Shown here: piece by piece, positions 33,601 to 45,214 of the stretch | Numbering within the stretch: the first letter of the stretch is position 1 | Layout: each line of letters begins with the position of its first letter | From: Madurella fahalii | Taxonomy: Eukaryota > Ascomycota > Sordariomycetes > Sordariales | DNA: 64,000 nucleotides | Assembly: GCA_029876055.1 (NCBI GenBank) | Contig: CM056877.1 | Span: forward strand, 1,240,001-1,304,000 | Direction: 5' to 3' | Notes under the pieces: generated by a model | Seen by the model: only the letters and a program-made list of their open reading frames with translations | Databases searched by the model: none | Told to the model about the DNA's origin: nothing | Position numbers and translations under genes: made by a program

Positions 33601-33894
33601 GACGATGATAGGGCCGAGAGGCTGGTCAGGGTCGTTCCGGATCCGGAGAAGAAGAAGAAGAAGAAGGACGGGAAGACGGCGGAGGATGGCGGCAAGGGCA
33701 AGCAGAAGCCGTTGCCCATGACGAACATGGACCTGGTGGCCATGGTTGAGGCGGACTTGGCTGGGGAGAATAGCGAGAGCGATGATGATGACGATGTGAG
33801 AGCGCAGAAGATTGAAACGTTTGAGGGGGTGCCGTTCTGCGAGGTGGAGGGGGTGCGGATTTTCAAGAAGGAGATTGTTGCCGGGAAGCTGTGA
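30641..33894 (+). CDS. Large F-box protein with central disordered and coiled-coil region
   Basis: Probable substrate receptor of an SCF ubiquitin ligase. Exons 30641-31074, 31252-33304 and 33433-33894; introns of 177 and 128 nt; 982 residues. The F-box is at about residues 17-60: LAFMDLPGEVQAEIIRHCPRRDLVCLSLVSKHFHKLAAAELYRHF. Then leucine-rich-like scaffold segments, a Pro-rich region (about 190-240), a charged disordered stretch (about 360-555) and a predicted coiled coil with heptad character (about 565-670: YKELAEKLEEFEAYANQLER, MQREISILEAEIEYAERM). The C-terminal part returns to LRALRRLTLLNVGIQNP and LPKLRRLMIKNL, consistent with interrupted leucine-rich repeats. A poly-Lys patch sits near residue 905. 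Substrate unknown. Intron 1 holds an 8-bp tandem repeat and intron 2 a TTTTA repeat. Confidence 0.82.
31084..31121. repeat. 8-bp tandem repeat in intron 1 of the F-box gene
   Basis: About 4.75 copies of CCCCGTTG immediately after the donor site (31075). Noncoding, so unit length is free. Confidence 0.85.
33322..33357. repeat. TTTTA repeat in intron 2 of the F-box gene
   Basis: A run of TTTTA-like pentamers inside the 128-nt intron 33305-33432; adds to the polypyrimidine character of the intron. Confidence 0.8.
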
Positions 33895-35053
33895 GCGAGC
33901 TTACCTCGGCCGGGTTCTGGGTTCTGGGTTCTGGGGTGAGAATTGGGATGGGGGAACTGGACGAGGCGGGGTAGGATAGGCGCCGGAAAATTAGTAGGGT
34001 TGTCTGTATCTGGTTTTATATCCTGGTTTGATCCTTAATCTCTTGTGTCTAATTTGCTGGCTTTGGCTTTCGTTTCTCTCGCTTGATAGCATTCAGAGCA
34101 GTGCTGCGGTTGTCAGCGCGCAAGCCGAATACCCCTCTTGTACTTGTCGATGGATAGATGCTTTACTCTTTTTAATCAGTGCGGGCTGGCGTTTCTGGGG
34201 GGCCATTTGATGGTTGGCAGGAAGAAAATAGATAGGAGGATAAATAAAGGACTGAAGGTAGCGAGATCGGTCTGGCATAGGATGTCTACATGTCTCTGGC
34301 TAGACTAACGTGTCCGTGATGAGACCCTTCACCTGTGCCACAGTCTCTCCTGCGGTTGGCCACTACGATACTGGAACGGCGGCGAGCAGCTGAAACGTTC
34401 AATACCCGTGTTAATATTTACCGTCTAAATACAACCGAAGCCTAGAACCTGGTCGAAAGCTGAGATTCGAACCCACTGGGACCTTAGCCTTGTATGACAG
34501 GGCCGGGGCTCCCGGAACCTAAGGCTATTGAGGAAGGGTTTTGGCTGTCTGATGGATTCGAGTCGCTTCATGGAGTAGAGCCTAGCCCGACGGCTAGAAC
34601 TCGAGGCCGAAGAGGCCGAAGCAGAGGAAGGGGCGGACGAAACCGAAGTCGAAGACGAAGAGTCTTCAGGTCCTTTTATAGCCTTCCTTTCTTGTGCCAC
34701 TGACTTGTGTCTACTATTGTTTGTTTTCCTATTACTTGGTGATGTAGGGTTTCCATCCGGCCTATATGGTACGGGTTTTCCTACGTATTTAGCGGTAGAA
34801 GGACCAGCACAACTCTTATATGGCAAAGTGGTGTAGGAAGGAGAAGGATACTAATATTACTTGCCGTCTAACCTGTTCTAATGCAATCGCTCAATGCCCG
34901 CTGTTTAGACCCCCCCTTTTTCCGATCCCTGTCTAAAGCTGCCCATCCTTCAGTGCATATTCCGTCCCGCCTATTAATATTACTTGTACATACATACCGC
35001 CAATCCATTAATATTCCACACCCTTTACCTAACCCACTTACTTACCTTGCAAT
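33895..35053. other. convergent intergenic region, AT-rich, with a possible element remnant
   Basis: 34400-34990 is richer in A+T and TA than its flanks. On the minus strand near 34459-34483 there is a tRNA B-box-like string GGGTTCGAATCTC, but no A box or cloverleaf. A Glu/Ser-rich low-complexity stretch at 34600-34670 reads through both strands. No transposase or terminal repeat is recognisable. Confidence 0.4.
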
Positions 35054-37050
35054 TTATTCCGGCACATCACCAGCGCCGCTTCCCACTACAACCAACGCAT
35101 CCCAAAGCCGGGGCAGCCCCCCCGCCCCGATCAGCGCCCTGGGCACCTCGCCGCACAGGAGCGTCCCGCCCACCTCATCCCGTTTCGGACTCGCCAGGGC
35201 GGCTCTGATGACCCGCTCGATCTGCCCCGCCGCCGCTCCCGCTCCCGCTCCCGCTCCCGCTGCCTGGTCATAGCTCGGGTGGTGGTGGTGGTGGTAATGC
35301 CCGGCCGCATCGAGACCGGGTCCGGGGGCTACGCGGTCGATAACCTCCGTGAGCAGCCCCATCGCTGCCTCGCGCGTGTAGTCTGCGGTTGTGTGCCTCG
35401 CTACGAGGCTGAGCGGGCCGGGGAGCAGATGGGCTCCGAGCAGGGAGCAGGCGCGGGCCTGAGCGGTGGTGGGGTTGGGCGCGAGGAATGGCGAGGCGGC
35501 GAGGCGGGAGGTGAGGTGGAGGATTTGGTGGAGGTGGTTCTCGAGGGCGGCGGTGTTGGAGGGTAGCGTGTTGAGCGTCGGGGAGGCGCGGGCGCCCTCT
35601 TGGAATGGCGCGGCCGCGTAAGGGAAGGGAACCGGGGCGGCGGTCCGGCTGGCTAGCGACAACTGCACCTGCGCGCAGCGGAAGTGCAATAGGTCTAGAG
35701 ACAGGATGAACACCTCGGGCGTGTTTGGATCGGCGTCGGCGTCGAAGTTGGGGAGGAATTCGTCCGCGAGGGCGCCGAGGCGGGCGCTCCGGGCCAAGAG
35801 GCATGACTGCTGTCTATGTTGGGTAGGGTCAGACCAGAAGATTGCGGACTCCCCAGCCGCCGAGGCAGCTGAGATCTCATGTAGCCGCGCTATGACGTCG
35901 TGCTGGAAGCTGCATAGCGCCCTGCGGACGTGGAACAGGTCGGTAAAGGGGCCCTCGACGGATCCGTCGTTGAATCGGCGGATGCGGTACCCGCGCTCTG
36001 AGACGACGGGCTGGATGCCGTGGGTGAAGAAGCAGGCCGATAGCTCGAGACGGGCGAAGAGCTGTATGATATCAGGCATGTGAAGGGTCTCGCGGGTGGG
36101 CGGCCAGACAAACATGGAGCCGTCTCCGAGACACTCAAAGGCCGAGGCGGGAAGCGACTGCAGGATGCGGAGCCCGTTGATGAGGTGTGTGACAGCCACG
36201 GCGTGGTTGCCGCGCAGAGTCTCGATCGAGATAAAAGCGAGGCAGCAGACGAGCGTTATGCGGATGCTCTCTGCGGTGGACGACCCCACGTGGCGCTTCA
36301 GTTGCTCGATCGACTTGTTGTAATTCTGGATGGTGAAGACGTCAAGGTAGTCCCGAGCGAAGCCATTAATAACGGGCTCGTCCGGGCGCTGGAATAGCTG
36401 GTAGGCGGCACTCAGGGCTACGACGGCGTGCTTGAGGGCCTCGTCCTGGCAGTTGGTGAATGGGGCCACCCGGGTCCAGAACGCCATAAACGGGCACAGG
36501 AGTGCAGCGAGATCGTTAGCGGCTGCGGTTTGGGATCGAGAGAACGAGCGCCTGTCGGTTTCGGTGCCATCGATGTCGGCCTCGATGCGACGCATCGACC
36601 GGAGGGCTTCGCTCCGCTGACATGCCTTGACGAACTCGGCCTTGGCGAGCTCGGCCGTCCGTACCGGGTCCGGACGGGGTGGTCGTGGGAGGATTCCCTT
36701 GTCGTACCCGTCGCAGGTCCGACCGGTCGAGGTGCATCGGAGGCAGGCCGGCTTCTCCTCGCCACATTTCACCCGTCGGATTCTGGGGTTCGGTTAACTA
36801 TTGCTAGCACGCCGTATCAAAAATGTCGCCACTCACTTGCTATATTGACAAGGGGGTTTAGCATGAGCGGTCATTACCCATCACCTATGGAGGGAGATGG
36901 TAGCACGTACCATGTAATGCAGCCGGTCCGCACCTTAGGCTTGCTGGCTCGTGTCCGTTTCTTCGGGGGGTCTGACAAGGTGTGTGTTGGTGGTGACAGG
37001 CTGCCTCTGTCGCTCCGGGACCTGGCCCTTGAATGGGTGAACTCGGCCAT
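35054..37050 (-). pseudogene. Zn2Cys6 fungal transcription factor with a stop codon at its splice junction
   Basis: Fungal-specific regulator with an N-terminal Zn2Cys6 binuclear cluster. Exon 1 runs 37050-36911 and ends KPKVRTGCIT followed by TG; the donor is GTACGT. The large exon 36782-35054 begins with bases encoding (x)IRRVKCGEEKPACLRCTSTGRTCDGY, the other four cysteines, and then a middle-homology region (ALKHAVVALSAAYQLF, IRITLVCCLAFISIETLRGNH) to residue about 622. In the family the second Cys codon is TG|C or TG|T across this intron. Here the only acceptor after the in-frame TAA of the intron is CCCCAG followed by A, so canonical splicing (intron 36910-36783, 128 nt) makes TGA. All other sequence is intact, so the gene may be recently broken, may use a non-AG acceptor, or the sequence may carry a small deletion. 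Neighbours give no hint of target genes. Confidence 0.6.
35217..35262. repeat. GCTCCC hexamer repeat coding Gly-Ala
   Basis: Short tandem of GCTCCC units encodes an AGAGAGAGA-type stretch near the C-terminus of the Zn2Cys6 gene; a CCACCA tract coding poly-His lies beside it at 35278-35297. Confidence 0.75.
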
Positions 37051-38404
37051 TGCGTTCTCGTTTGCACTACAAGCGTTCGATGTCACCTACGGTTGTGTCG
37101 AGGAACACTCGTATAACCGGCAAGTCTCGTTGGCGAGGGAACATTGAGTCTTACATATCTCTTCCTCGGGTCCCTAGCCGCGGAGGGCAAATGGCCTTGT
37201 TTGGGAAGAAAAGCAACTATTTTCATACACGTGTAGCCACCTATTTACTCATCCAGTGTGTCATCAAGCCAGCATTTTTGCCCCATTCTAGATCAGGGGT
37301 AGAAATAGCAAAACATGGCATCGCAAGAGGACACTGCGCCGGCCAGGGGGCTTGCGGCCGGGGTGGCCGCCACGAGGGAGGGACGACGACGGGGAGAAAC
37401 ACCGAAAGCGCCCTAGGCTTGCATGATGATCTCTGCATGCCGACCCAACCACCATTGTGAACCAGAGGGGCGGTTGCCTTCGGAGTTACTAAGTGTCCTG
37501 GCCGGTAGGGTGCCATGCCAATGGAACGCCGCCGAGAAGAGTGGCGCAGAATCTCGGTGCCTGGAGTCTATAGTCCGGCGGGATTCTGCGGGGCCGCATG
37601 CGGGAAGAGGTAAAACTGACGGCCGCTTAATAAGAGCTTGGCCGCAGGGTGAGATTGGCATATCCCATGATTGTGCGCCGTCTTGTATCAGGGGGCCGTA
37701 CATATGTGTAGTACACGAATCGCATCCTAGCCGCAACCAAACAATGTGCATCCTCAGCCTTATATATATTGAAGCGCGCTGCTAGCGAAAGGGCCCGTTG
37801 TGGTGGCACTCTTTAATATCAATCGACGCCACTGAACTGGGAATCGCCAACACGCACCCGAGAGAGCTAAAATAGGTGCTGACAAAACAACACCTCTTTC
37901 CCTAGGTAAGCAATCGGGGTGTCGGCCAGGTGCCAGCCCTGTGCTGGTTCAGACATGATCAGACGAGGCAAGATCAGGCAGCACTATAACAATGTCAGCT
38001 CTGCATCAAAAACCTTCCCTAAGAACGCTATACGTAGAATCCTTTGACATTAACTACAGAATAGGCGGGTGTTTATGCATGTCAGACCGGTTTACCCTGG
38101 GTGCAGAGAATCCCGATGTCAAGCTGAGATCTCTCACTTGCTTGGGAACACGTTTGCGGAAAAGGGGGGAAGGAAAAATAAAAATAAAAATAAAAATAAA
38201 ATAAAATTGAAAATAAAAAAAAAAACCAGCCGTTACTTTTATCCGCAAGACTCTCCACTATGCACAAAGAGCGAGAGGTTGGGGAAAATGTCCCATCTGC
38301 AACTTGCCAACTCAGAAGGGAGAACTTCATCCTAGGTATCATAGCACAAAACAGAATCACAACCGACTATCATCATCACACCTCCACCAGGAAACCGCCC
38401 ATTT
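37051..38404. other. intergenic between LEU1 and the Zn2Cys6 gene
   Basis: No gene supported. A simple A-rich repeat (AAAATA units) occupies 38170-38225. Frames at 37050-37460 and 37423-37785 are unsupported. Confidence 0.5.
38170..38225. repeat. AAAATA simple repeat
   Basis: A-rich microsatellite of AAAATA/AAAAT units, about 180 bp beyond the LEU1 stop. Confidence 0.85.
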
Positions 38405-40864
38405 TTACCACTCGAGCGGCTCAGTCTTCACATCCCCCCTATTCGTCTTTGGCACCGGCGCCGCCTTGACCGCCAACTTGCCGCCCATCCCCTTACGCTT
38501 CAGGTATCCTGTCCCGTCCAGCCATGGCGTCTCCCTCGACATCTTCTTCTCAAACTCTGCGATCTTATCCTCGAGCTGCATCGTCAGACCAATGTCGTCC
38601 AAGCCGTTCACGAGGCAGTGTTTCCTAAATTCCTCCACCTCGAACGAGCAGAGCGTGTTCCCATGCTGATCCTTGATCAGCTGATTCGGGAGGTCAATCT
38701 CCACCTCCCTGCCCGCAACCGCCTCGGCGTGCACTCTTTCTAGATCCTCCTTGTTCTTGATCGCGATAGGAAGCATGCCATTCTTGAACGAGTTGTTGAA
38801 GAAAATATCCGCAAATGACGGGGCGATGATGCTCTTGATGCCAAAGTCGTTCAGCGCCCAAGGGGCGTGCTCTCGCGAGCTGCCGCAGCCAAAGTTGGCG
38901 CCCGTGCAGACAAGGATCTTGGCCTTGCGGTACGGCTCCTGGTTGAGGACAAAGTCGGGGTTCTCCGTGTCCTTGTCGAGGTAGCGCATTTCATAGAAGA
39001 GGGCTTTGCCGAGTCCCGTCCGCTTGATCGTCTTGAGGAACTGCTTCGGGATGATAGCATCGGTATCAATGTTGGCTTTCTCCATTGGCGCGGCGATCCC
39101 CTTGAGGACGGTGAACTTGGGGAGGCCAGCGGCACCGGCGTGGACGACCGAGGTGTTGACTTGCGGAGAAGAGTCCTCGGGCTGGTCGGTGAGGAGTTCC
39201 TTCTCCGTGTCGTCTGTCTCGATTCTCTCGTCGGGATGCGCCTTGCCGTTGACGGGCTCCGGAGCAACTGCGGCTTCGATGTGAGGGCTGCCGTTGTACT
39301 GCGACAGCTTTCTCACGTCAGCTAGCTTGCCAGCAATGGCCGCCGCCGCCGCCATCACCGGCGACATGAGGTGGGTCCGCCCCTGCGCCCCCTGACGGCC
39401 CTCGAAGTTCCGGTTGCTGGTGCTAGCACATCGCTCCTTGGGGGAGAGGATGTCGGGATTCATGCCCAGACACATGCTGCAGCCTGCCTCCCGCCACTCG
39501 AACCCCGCCTCAGTGAAAACTTTGTCGAGGCCTTCCTCCTCAGCTTGCTCCTTGACGAGACCTGAACCCGGCACGATCATGGCGCGCTTGATATTTGACG
39601 CGACCTTCTTGCCCTTGACAACTTGAGCGGCGGCACGGAGATCCTCGATTCTGGAGTTGGTGCACGAGCCGATAAAGACCTTGTCGACCACGATATCCTC
39701 CATGGGGGTGCCGGGAGTGAGACCCATGTACTCGATCATCCGACGGCCGGCCGCCTTCTTGGCTTCGGTGGGGAAGGTCTCCGGGTCGGGCACGGTGCCG
39801 GTGATGGGAACGACATCCTCGGGACTCGTACCCCAGGTGACAGTTGGGACGATGTCCTTGGCGTCAATGAAGACGTCAATATCGTACTTGGCATCGGGGT
39901 CCGACGCCAGCGACTTCCAGTACGCGACTGCCCTGTTCCACTCTTCGGAGCCGTACTTGGGAGCCAACGGCCTTCCCTTGAGGTACTCAAAAGTGATCTC
40001 GTCCGGAGCGACCATGCCGGCCCTCGCACCGCCCTCAATCGACATGTTGCAGATGGACATGCGAGCTTCCATGCTGAGATTTCGGATGACAGAGCCGCAG
40101 AACTCAATGACGGCGCCGGTGCCGCCAGCGGTGCCGATCTTGCCAATGACATGGAGGACCACGTCCTTGGAGCTGACGCCCGGCGCCAGCTCGCCGTCGA
40201 CTTGTATCCTCATGTTCTTGCTACGCTTGGTGATTAGGCATTGCGTGGCGAGAACGTGTTCTACCTCGCTAGTACCAATGCCAAACGCGAGCGAGCCGAA
40301 GGCGCCGTGGGTCGACGTGTGGCTATCACCGCACACAACGGTCGTACCGGGCAGCGTGAAGCCCTGCTCTGGCCCAATGACATGAACGATACCTTGCCTC
40401 TTATCACTGAGACCAAAGTATGTGATGCCAAACTTCTTGACATTTTCTTCGAGCGTCACGCACTGCGTCCGGGAGTCGTCTTCTTGGATGAAGCTCGCGA
40501 TGTCCTTGAGTGCTTTCCTGGAGGTTGTCGGAACATTCTACGAGGCATACCGGTCAGTTTCCTGCTTGGGAATTCTGGGAGAGAGTTCATGTTGCCTACG
40601 TGATCAGTGGTGGCAAGAGTGCAGTCCGGTCTCCGGACTTTACGTCCAGCGACTTCCAGTCCTTCGAAGGCTTGCTATTGTTGCGGGTTAGCGACGGTCT
40701 CTCGGGTGCACCGCCGGGAATACGGGACGCACGGGTGAGGTGACTTCGTGGACAAGATGGCGGTCAATGTAGAGAAGGATGGTGCCGTCGAGCTTCTCGT
40801 CGACGATGTGGGCCTGGAAGACCTTGTCGTAGAGGGTCTGAGGGGACCGTTCGGCAGCGGGCAT
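38405..40864 (-). CDS. LEU1: 3-isopropylmalate dehydratase (isopropylmalate isomerase)
   Basis: Fe-S hydro-lyase that isomerises 2- to 3-isopropylmalate in leucine synthesis; in fungi one protein combines the bacterial LeuC and LeuD parts. Exons 40864-40733, 40674-40600 and 40537-38405; introns of 58 and 62 nt; 779 residues, equal to yeast Leu1. Start MPAAERSPQTLYDKVFQAHIVD. The first exons join to TSPQAFEGLEVAGRKVRRPD and TTDHNVPTTSRK. Cluster cysteines are seen in VFIGSCTNSRIED and GCSMCLGMNPD. A linker (about residues 475-550) leads to the LeuD-like swivel domain with GANFGCGSSREHAPWALNDFG. No clear Leu3 site (CCG-N4-CGG) was found upstream by eye. The product appears intact. Confidence 0.96.
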
Positions 40865-42813
40865 CTTGGATCTGCGTGACGGGGTAGCCTCCCTGTGGGA
40901 TTCGTGTCAATTGGTCTTGGTATCGGGTTATCAGAAGGACGCCAGAAATATGATGCGGGTCGCGATAACGACGTCAGGTGGGGTGGCCGTCAGTCTTTTG
41001 ATGTCAGCTGGCGTGAGTTATGCTCCTGTGTGTGTTTGGAGCACCTGTGGCGAGGAAGCCGAAGGTTCAAGAAAGTATCAAAGCACCTTGAAACCGGGCG
41101 GCTTCGTCTGCTGCGGCATGCTGCTACCAACTTATAAAGTCTCAGCGATGACGGATGCCTCCAATTCGACCATCTCGGACGCCGCCGATATTCGGAGCAC
41201 CACAATGGGCTCCGGTTCACGGAATGCGGGGTGGCCACCGGAATTGCTAAAGGGTGCCCTACAATTGGCCACTGGGGCTCGGACAGGCCTGATCGGGGCG
41301 GGGACGCATGGATATGGTGGGCCGTTCCAAGATCCGTGCCCGCTATGGGCTGAGGGAACAAGGTTGGCGTCCTGCCTTGTCCGGAAGCAGGAGGCTACGA
41401 AGGCCCAGTACCTCCGGAACTGGACATGTTCTCGGCGGCCCTGGCATGTGCATGCGCGAAACGATCATGAACTCGGCAGAGAAGATGCAAGAAACGGACA
41501 ATAAATAGGTTGGCGGCCGATTTACTGTGCAAACTTCTGCTGCTCTGCAGGGACTTCAGGTGGTTAGAAAGAGCCCATCTTTTCGGCTGTAAGAGACCTC
41601 TCTCAGGGGCTGTAGTCCAGCACTCTTCTCTAGGACTCTACCCGAATAATAAACAGAGCATGATAACAAAAGATGCAAGATAAGGGGGAATAAAAGATAA
41701 GAAAGAGACCGTGACAAGTAGCCAATTTCATGCCGGCAGAATTGCTTGAGCACATTTCGGACTATGGCGATATCAACTGTACAATAAGATTCTAATGCTT
41801 CAGATTCGGCATCGAGCGTTCGAAGCCGCGAGGAGCATGCTATACCGGAAGCGGATCCGGGAGATAACCGGGGCTCCATCTACAAAAGATTTAGGGCCGA
41901 CTGTCTCCGCAAACACACGTAACGACATCGAGTTCAATTCGACCAGCCGTCTCGGGAAGCCATTCCATTTGCAACGAGTGAGGCAAAAAATAGTAAAACC
42001 TTTGAAAAAAAGTCGGCGCCGACGGGACTCGTGACTCGCCGCTGCTGTGAGCTGCTCCGTGCTGCAGCAAGCATAAACCGATTCTATCCTCGGGCTCCAC
42101 TCGTCCGTCTGGCCAGAAAGCGACAACCCGCTTGCAGCGCCGGCGGGCGGGATATCTAATGAATCACGGCGGACTGCCGGGCGCAGAGACACACCGGTCT
42201 GTTCGACATGTCTCTTTTGGCGAAATGCATGAAACAGCGGGACGCATCGCCCTTACCGGCCAAGGTTCTCGCCGGACTTCGCTGCCTCTTCGCTCGCCTA
42301 TCATACCCACCCCGCCGATCTTACTGGCACCACGGGAAAGCCAGGCCAACGAAGCGGTGACGAAGCCGATGGTGAGAAAGTGACCTCGGCTTTCCCACGG
42401 CTTTCCCAGTTGCCCTCGAATGCACCAGCCAGCCACAGATGCTACATTGCAGATGAAATCCAGCCGGAGCCGGACGGATCATCGAATCCCGAACCAGGCT
42501 AACACAATGTCGTCAGTTGCAGCCGCGTTCGCGGAAGCCCGATCAAGAAGGAAATGCCGACCATATGCATCTGCTAGCTTGTAGTCTAGCCCCTTAGCTC
42601 ACCCTGGCTAACACATCCAGTCTGACAGGAGCAGAATCCAACTCTAGCCTCTCCACCCACAGCGCCGCATACGGGGTCACAGGAGGCACAACCACATCTG
42701 GCTAATCCAATATAACTGCCTTATCACTATTGTACTGAACACAAAGTGGAGTTGGCATCCGTTACCCCGGACTTGTCCCGCCACCAACAGGTTTGTGCAC
42801 CCTCTCCCCCACC
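40865..42813. promoter_or_regulatory. LEU1 upstream region, no gene recognised
   Basis: 1.95 kb before the 3' end of the next minus-strand gene. A plus frame starting at 40866 overlaps the LEU1 leader and is not credible. Sequence near 41640-41720 is A-rich. No Leu3 or CPC1/Gcn4 consensus was found by eye. Confidence 0.45.
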
Positions 42814-44832
42814 TCACCCAAACCCCGCCACAAGCCTCACGACCCCAACGACGACCCAAACCCCCCTCACAGCCCAAACAATGCCCCTGATCACCCACAC
42901 CCCGGCCGAAACCGCCAAGAACACGAACATCACCGCCAGCACACAAATACCACAGTCTTGGTATGTCGCCTGCCCCTCGTCAAACCGTTGCCTCGCCTCC
43001 GACCCGCCGTCAAACACGGGCGACACGACATGCCAATAAGCCCAAGCCAACTTGACCGCCACCGACGCACCAGTCCGCACGCAGGACCCGAGAACCCGCC
43101 CAATATCAGCCGGCCTGGAACGACCGCCGATGCCTCCTTTGTCGTCTGGTATCACCGTTGTCACCGGGGGGTCGTCTCCCCCCGACCCTTGCACCGGAGG
43201 GGGAGCGGCGCCGGGCTTGGCCGTGGCCGTGGCCTTGGCCTGGCCCGCCCCATGGGGATTGCCAAGGTAGGTAGTAGCCGATGCCGGTACCGGTGCCGGT
43301 GCCGCTCCCCTTGTCGTCGCCTCCGGCGCTGCTCGGCTCGCGACCTGGAACGCTGCCCGCGCCGCTCCGCGCGCGACCGTTTGGGCGAGATGGCGGCACG
43401 GCAGTTTCGCGAGGCAGGCGGTGTAGGTAGGCGGTGACTGGGTGGCTGCCGGTTTGGGTCCGCCGTCGTGAGAAGGATGCTCTGGCCGCCTCATCGTCTT
43501 GCGCATCTCCCATTCTTGGCCGTGCTCCCGCGGTTGCCAAGCGGGTTTCTTGTAGTCCTCCGCCTGGCGCGTCGCCTCCCCCACCTTGCCTGCTGGCCAC
43601 GACGTAGTAGTGGTGATGATGCGTGTGCAGGCAGACGGGAACGGTCGGGTCGAGCCGCTGATATGCTCTATCGGCCAGGGGCTCGGATCCGTAGCCTCGC
43701 CCTGACTGCTGCCGTCTGAACTGTCCAGACCTTGGTCCAGATCGCCCGTCCACTCCTCCGCTGAATTGTCGTCGTCTAGTTCCAGTACCCTGCCGCGGCG
43801 GGTGCGGGGGGTAACGCTGTCCTCGGAGAGACTGCCGAGATCCGTCTAAGACGTTCGGAAGTCTAAAGAATTGTCCGACTCCTACTCGAGCTGATACTCC
43901 GGGGATAGGGCGCTTAGCTTCTGCTGACATGGACCTAGCCTGCAATGAGCCGGAATCTTGAACCGTTTCGGCGTTCTCAACGACAGCCTTCCCCCGGGAA
44001 GATTTCCATTTTCCGTCAACACCTGTGTTAGAGATTTCTCCAGCTGCCTGCGCTGAACCAATGCCATGCCCATCTCTCCGGCGCTGCTGCTGCTTCGGCG
44101 GCGGCGGTGGCGGTAGCACTCTTCCGTCGCGTTCACCACTGCCGCTGTCATGTCTAAAAAAGAATCCCGTCGGATGGTGATCATCTCTCCCGGTAGCGAT
44201 TCTACAATCCCCCTCCCCTGAAGAGATCCCAACTGCCTTGCTCCCGTAACCGATGTCCAACTCCCTTCTCCCCTGGTCCACTGGACCCCACGTTGCCTCA
44301 CCACCTCCCTGACAACCTCCTTCCTCTGCTCCGCCCGCGCTAACCTCCTCTCCTCCTTCTCAACCCTGGCGTTCCGTTTAGCCAAAGCCATCTCATACTT
44401 GTCGCGCGCATCCTGAGCATCTCTCGACAGCCTAGCCAAGAGGCTCGAGCGGGGTATGACCGACGACGATACGCATGAGCCGGCCCCGTCCTCCTCCCCC
44501 TCCTCGCTGCTGGTTGGGGGCGTAACGATGTCCAGGATGCCTGTGTAGGGGTTGACTCCGGTGACGCCGAGGAAGTCGCCCGATCGTTTCAGCGCCTGTC
44601 GCTGGCGGCGGTGTTGCTGTTGCCGGGTGAGGAGAGAACAGTGCGTCGCCGGCTCCCCGGCGTTGTCTTTTGCCTGCCTCACGGTGCCCCCCCGCTCCGG
44701 GCGCCTGCTCGGCCGCAGTTTGCAGAAGAAGGCCGTCAGGCGGTTCTCTGGCTGCCGCGGAGACTTGTCTAGGCTATTGCGCTGGGTGCTGTCGTCGGTG
44801 GGCTTCGGGTTGTTGGCTCGGGGCGGGGCCAT
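42814..44832 (-). CDS. Unrecognised coiled-coil protein with C-terminal membrane segments
   Basis: No known domain recognised. ATG at 44832 (MAPPRANNPKPTDDSTQRN). Exon 1 44832-43898, intron 43897-43832 (66 nt, donor GTATCA, acceptor CGGCAG), exon 2 43831-42814; 650 residues. Visible in order: a basic N-terminus; NPYTGILDIVTPPTSSEE; a charged coiled-coil stretch (about residues 135-190, LSRDAQDARDKYEMALAKRN, EEERRLARAEQRKEVVREVV); a short block with GEMITIRRDSFLDMTAAVVNATE; after the intron an acidic stretch, SPWPIEHISGSTRPFPSACTR and a disordered Gly/Pro/Ala region; finally two close hydrophobic segments (CVLAVMFVFLAVSAGVWVIRGI and VWAVRGVWVVVGVVRLVAGF) at the very C-terminus. This is the layout of a tail-anchored or hairpin membrane protein. 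The exon join is inferred from frame and the clean acidic continuation; other overlapping frames here are artefacts. Confidence 0.6.
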
Positions 44833-45214
44833 ATTGCTTACCCCCCGCGGCCGTCGGACTGAGAATAGCGATGCTCGTGTCTCGTACCTGGAATGCCATC
44901 TACGGCTGTGTGTCTGGGGGTAGAGAGGAGGTGGTGGGGTTGCGCGGGGCTGCGGAAGTCTAAATCTGGAGTGGTTTGCGAGTTCCTTCCTGGATTAGGG
45001 CCAGTCAATCGGGGATGGGGAAGGCGGCATGGTTTGTGGCGAGGTAGGCCATCTCATCCCACGGAAGTAGCATTATCGAGAAGCAAGCTGAAGGTGCTAC
45101 CTATCATGAAGCCAGGTTAACGAAGGAGAGAACTAGCGACAACCATTGATGGACCCGGAACGGAGGAAGCAAACTCCACAGCAGCTCGACCGGAGTCCCA
45201 CTGGGTCTCGCCGA
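44833..45214. promoter_or_regulatory. upstream of the coiled-coil/membrane gene
   Basis: 382 bp up to tRNA-Gly; no further gene seen. Confidence 0.4.

Noticed and set aside
34425..34826. 133-codon minus frame with Ser/Ala repeats
   Set aside because: Translation of a low-complexity repeat in an AT-rich patch; no transposase or gag motif.
43106..44281. 391-codon minus frame overlapping the unrecognised protein
   Set aside because: The other two frames join through an intron into a better protein with coiled coil and membrane segments; this frame is Arg/Gly/Ser low complexity.
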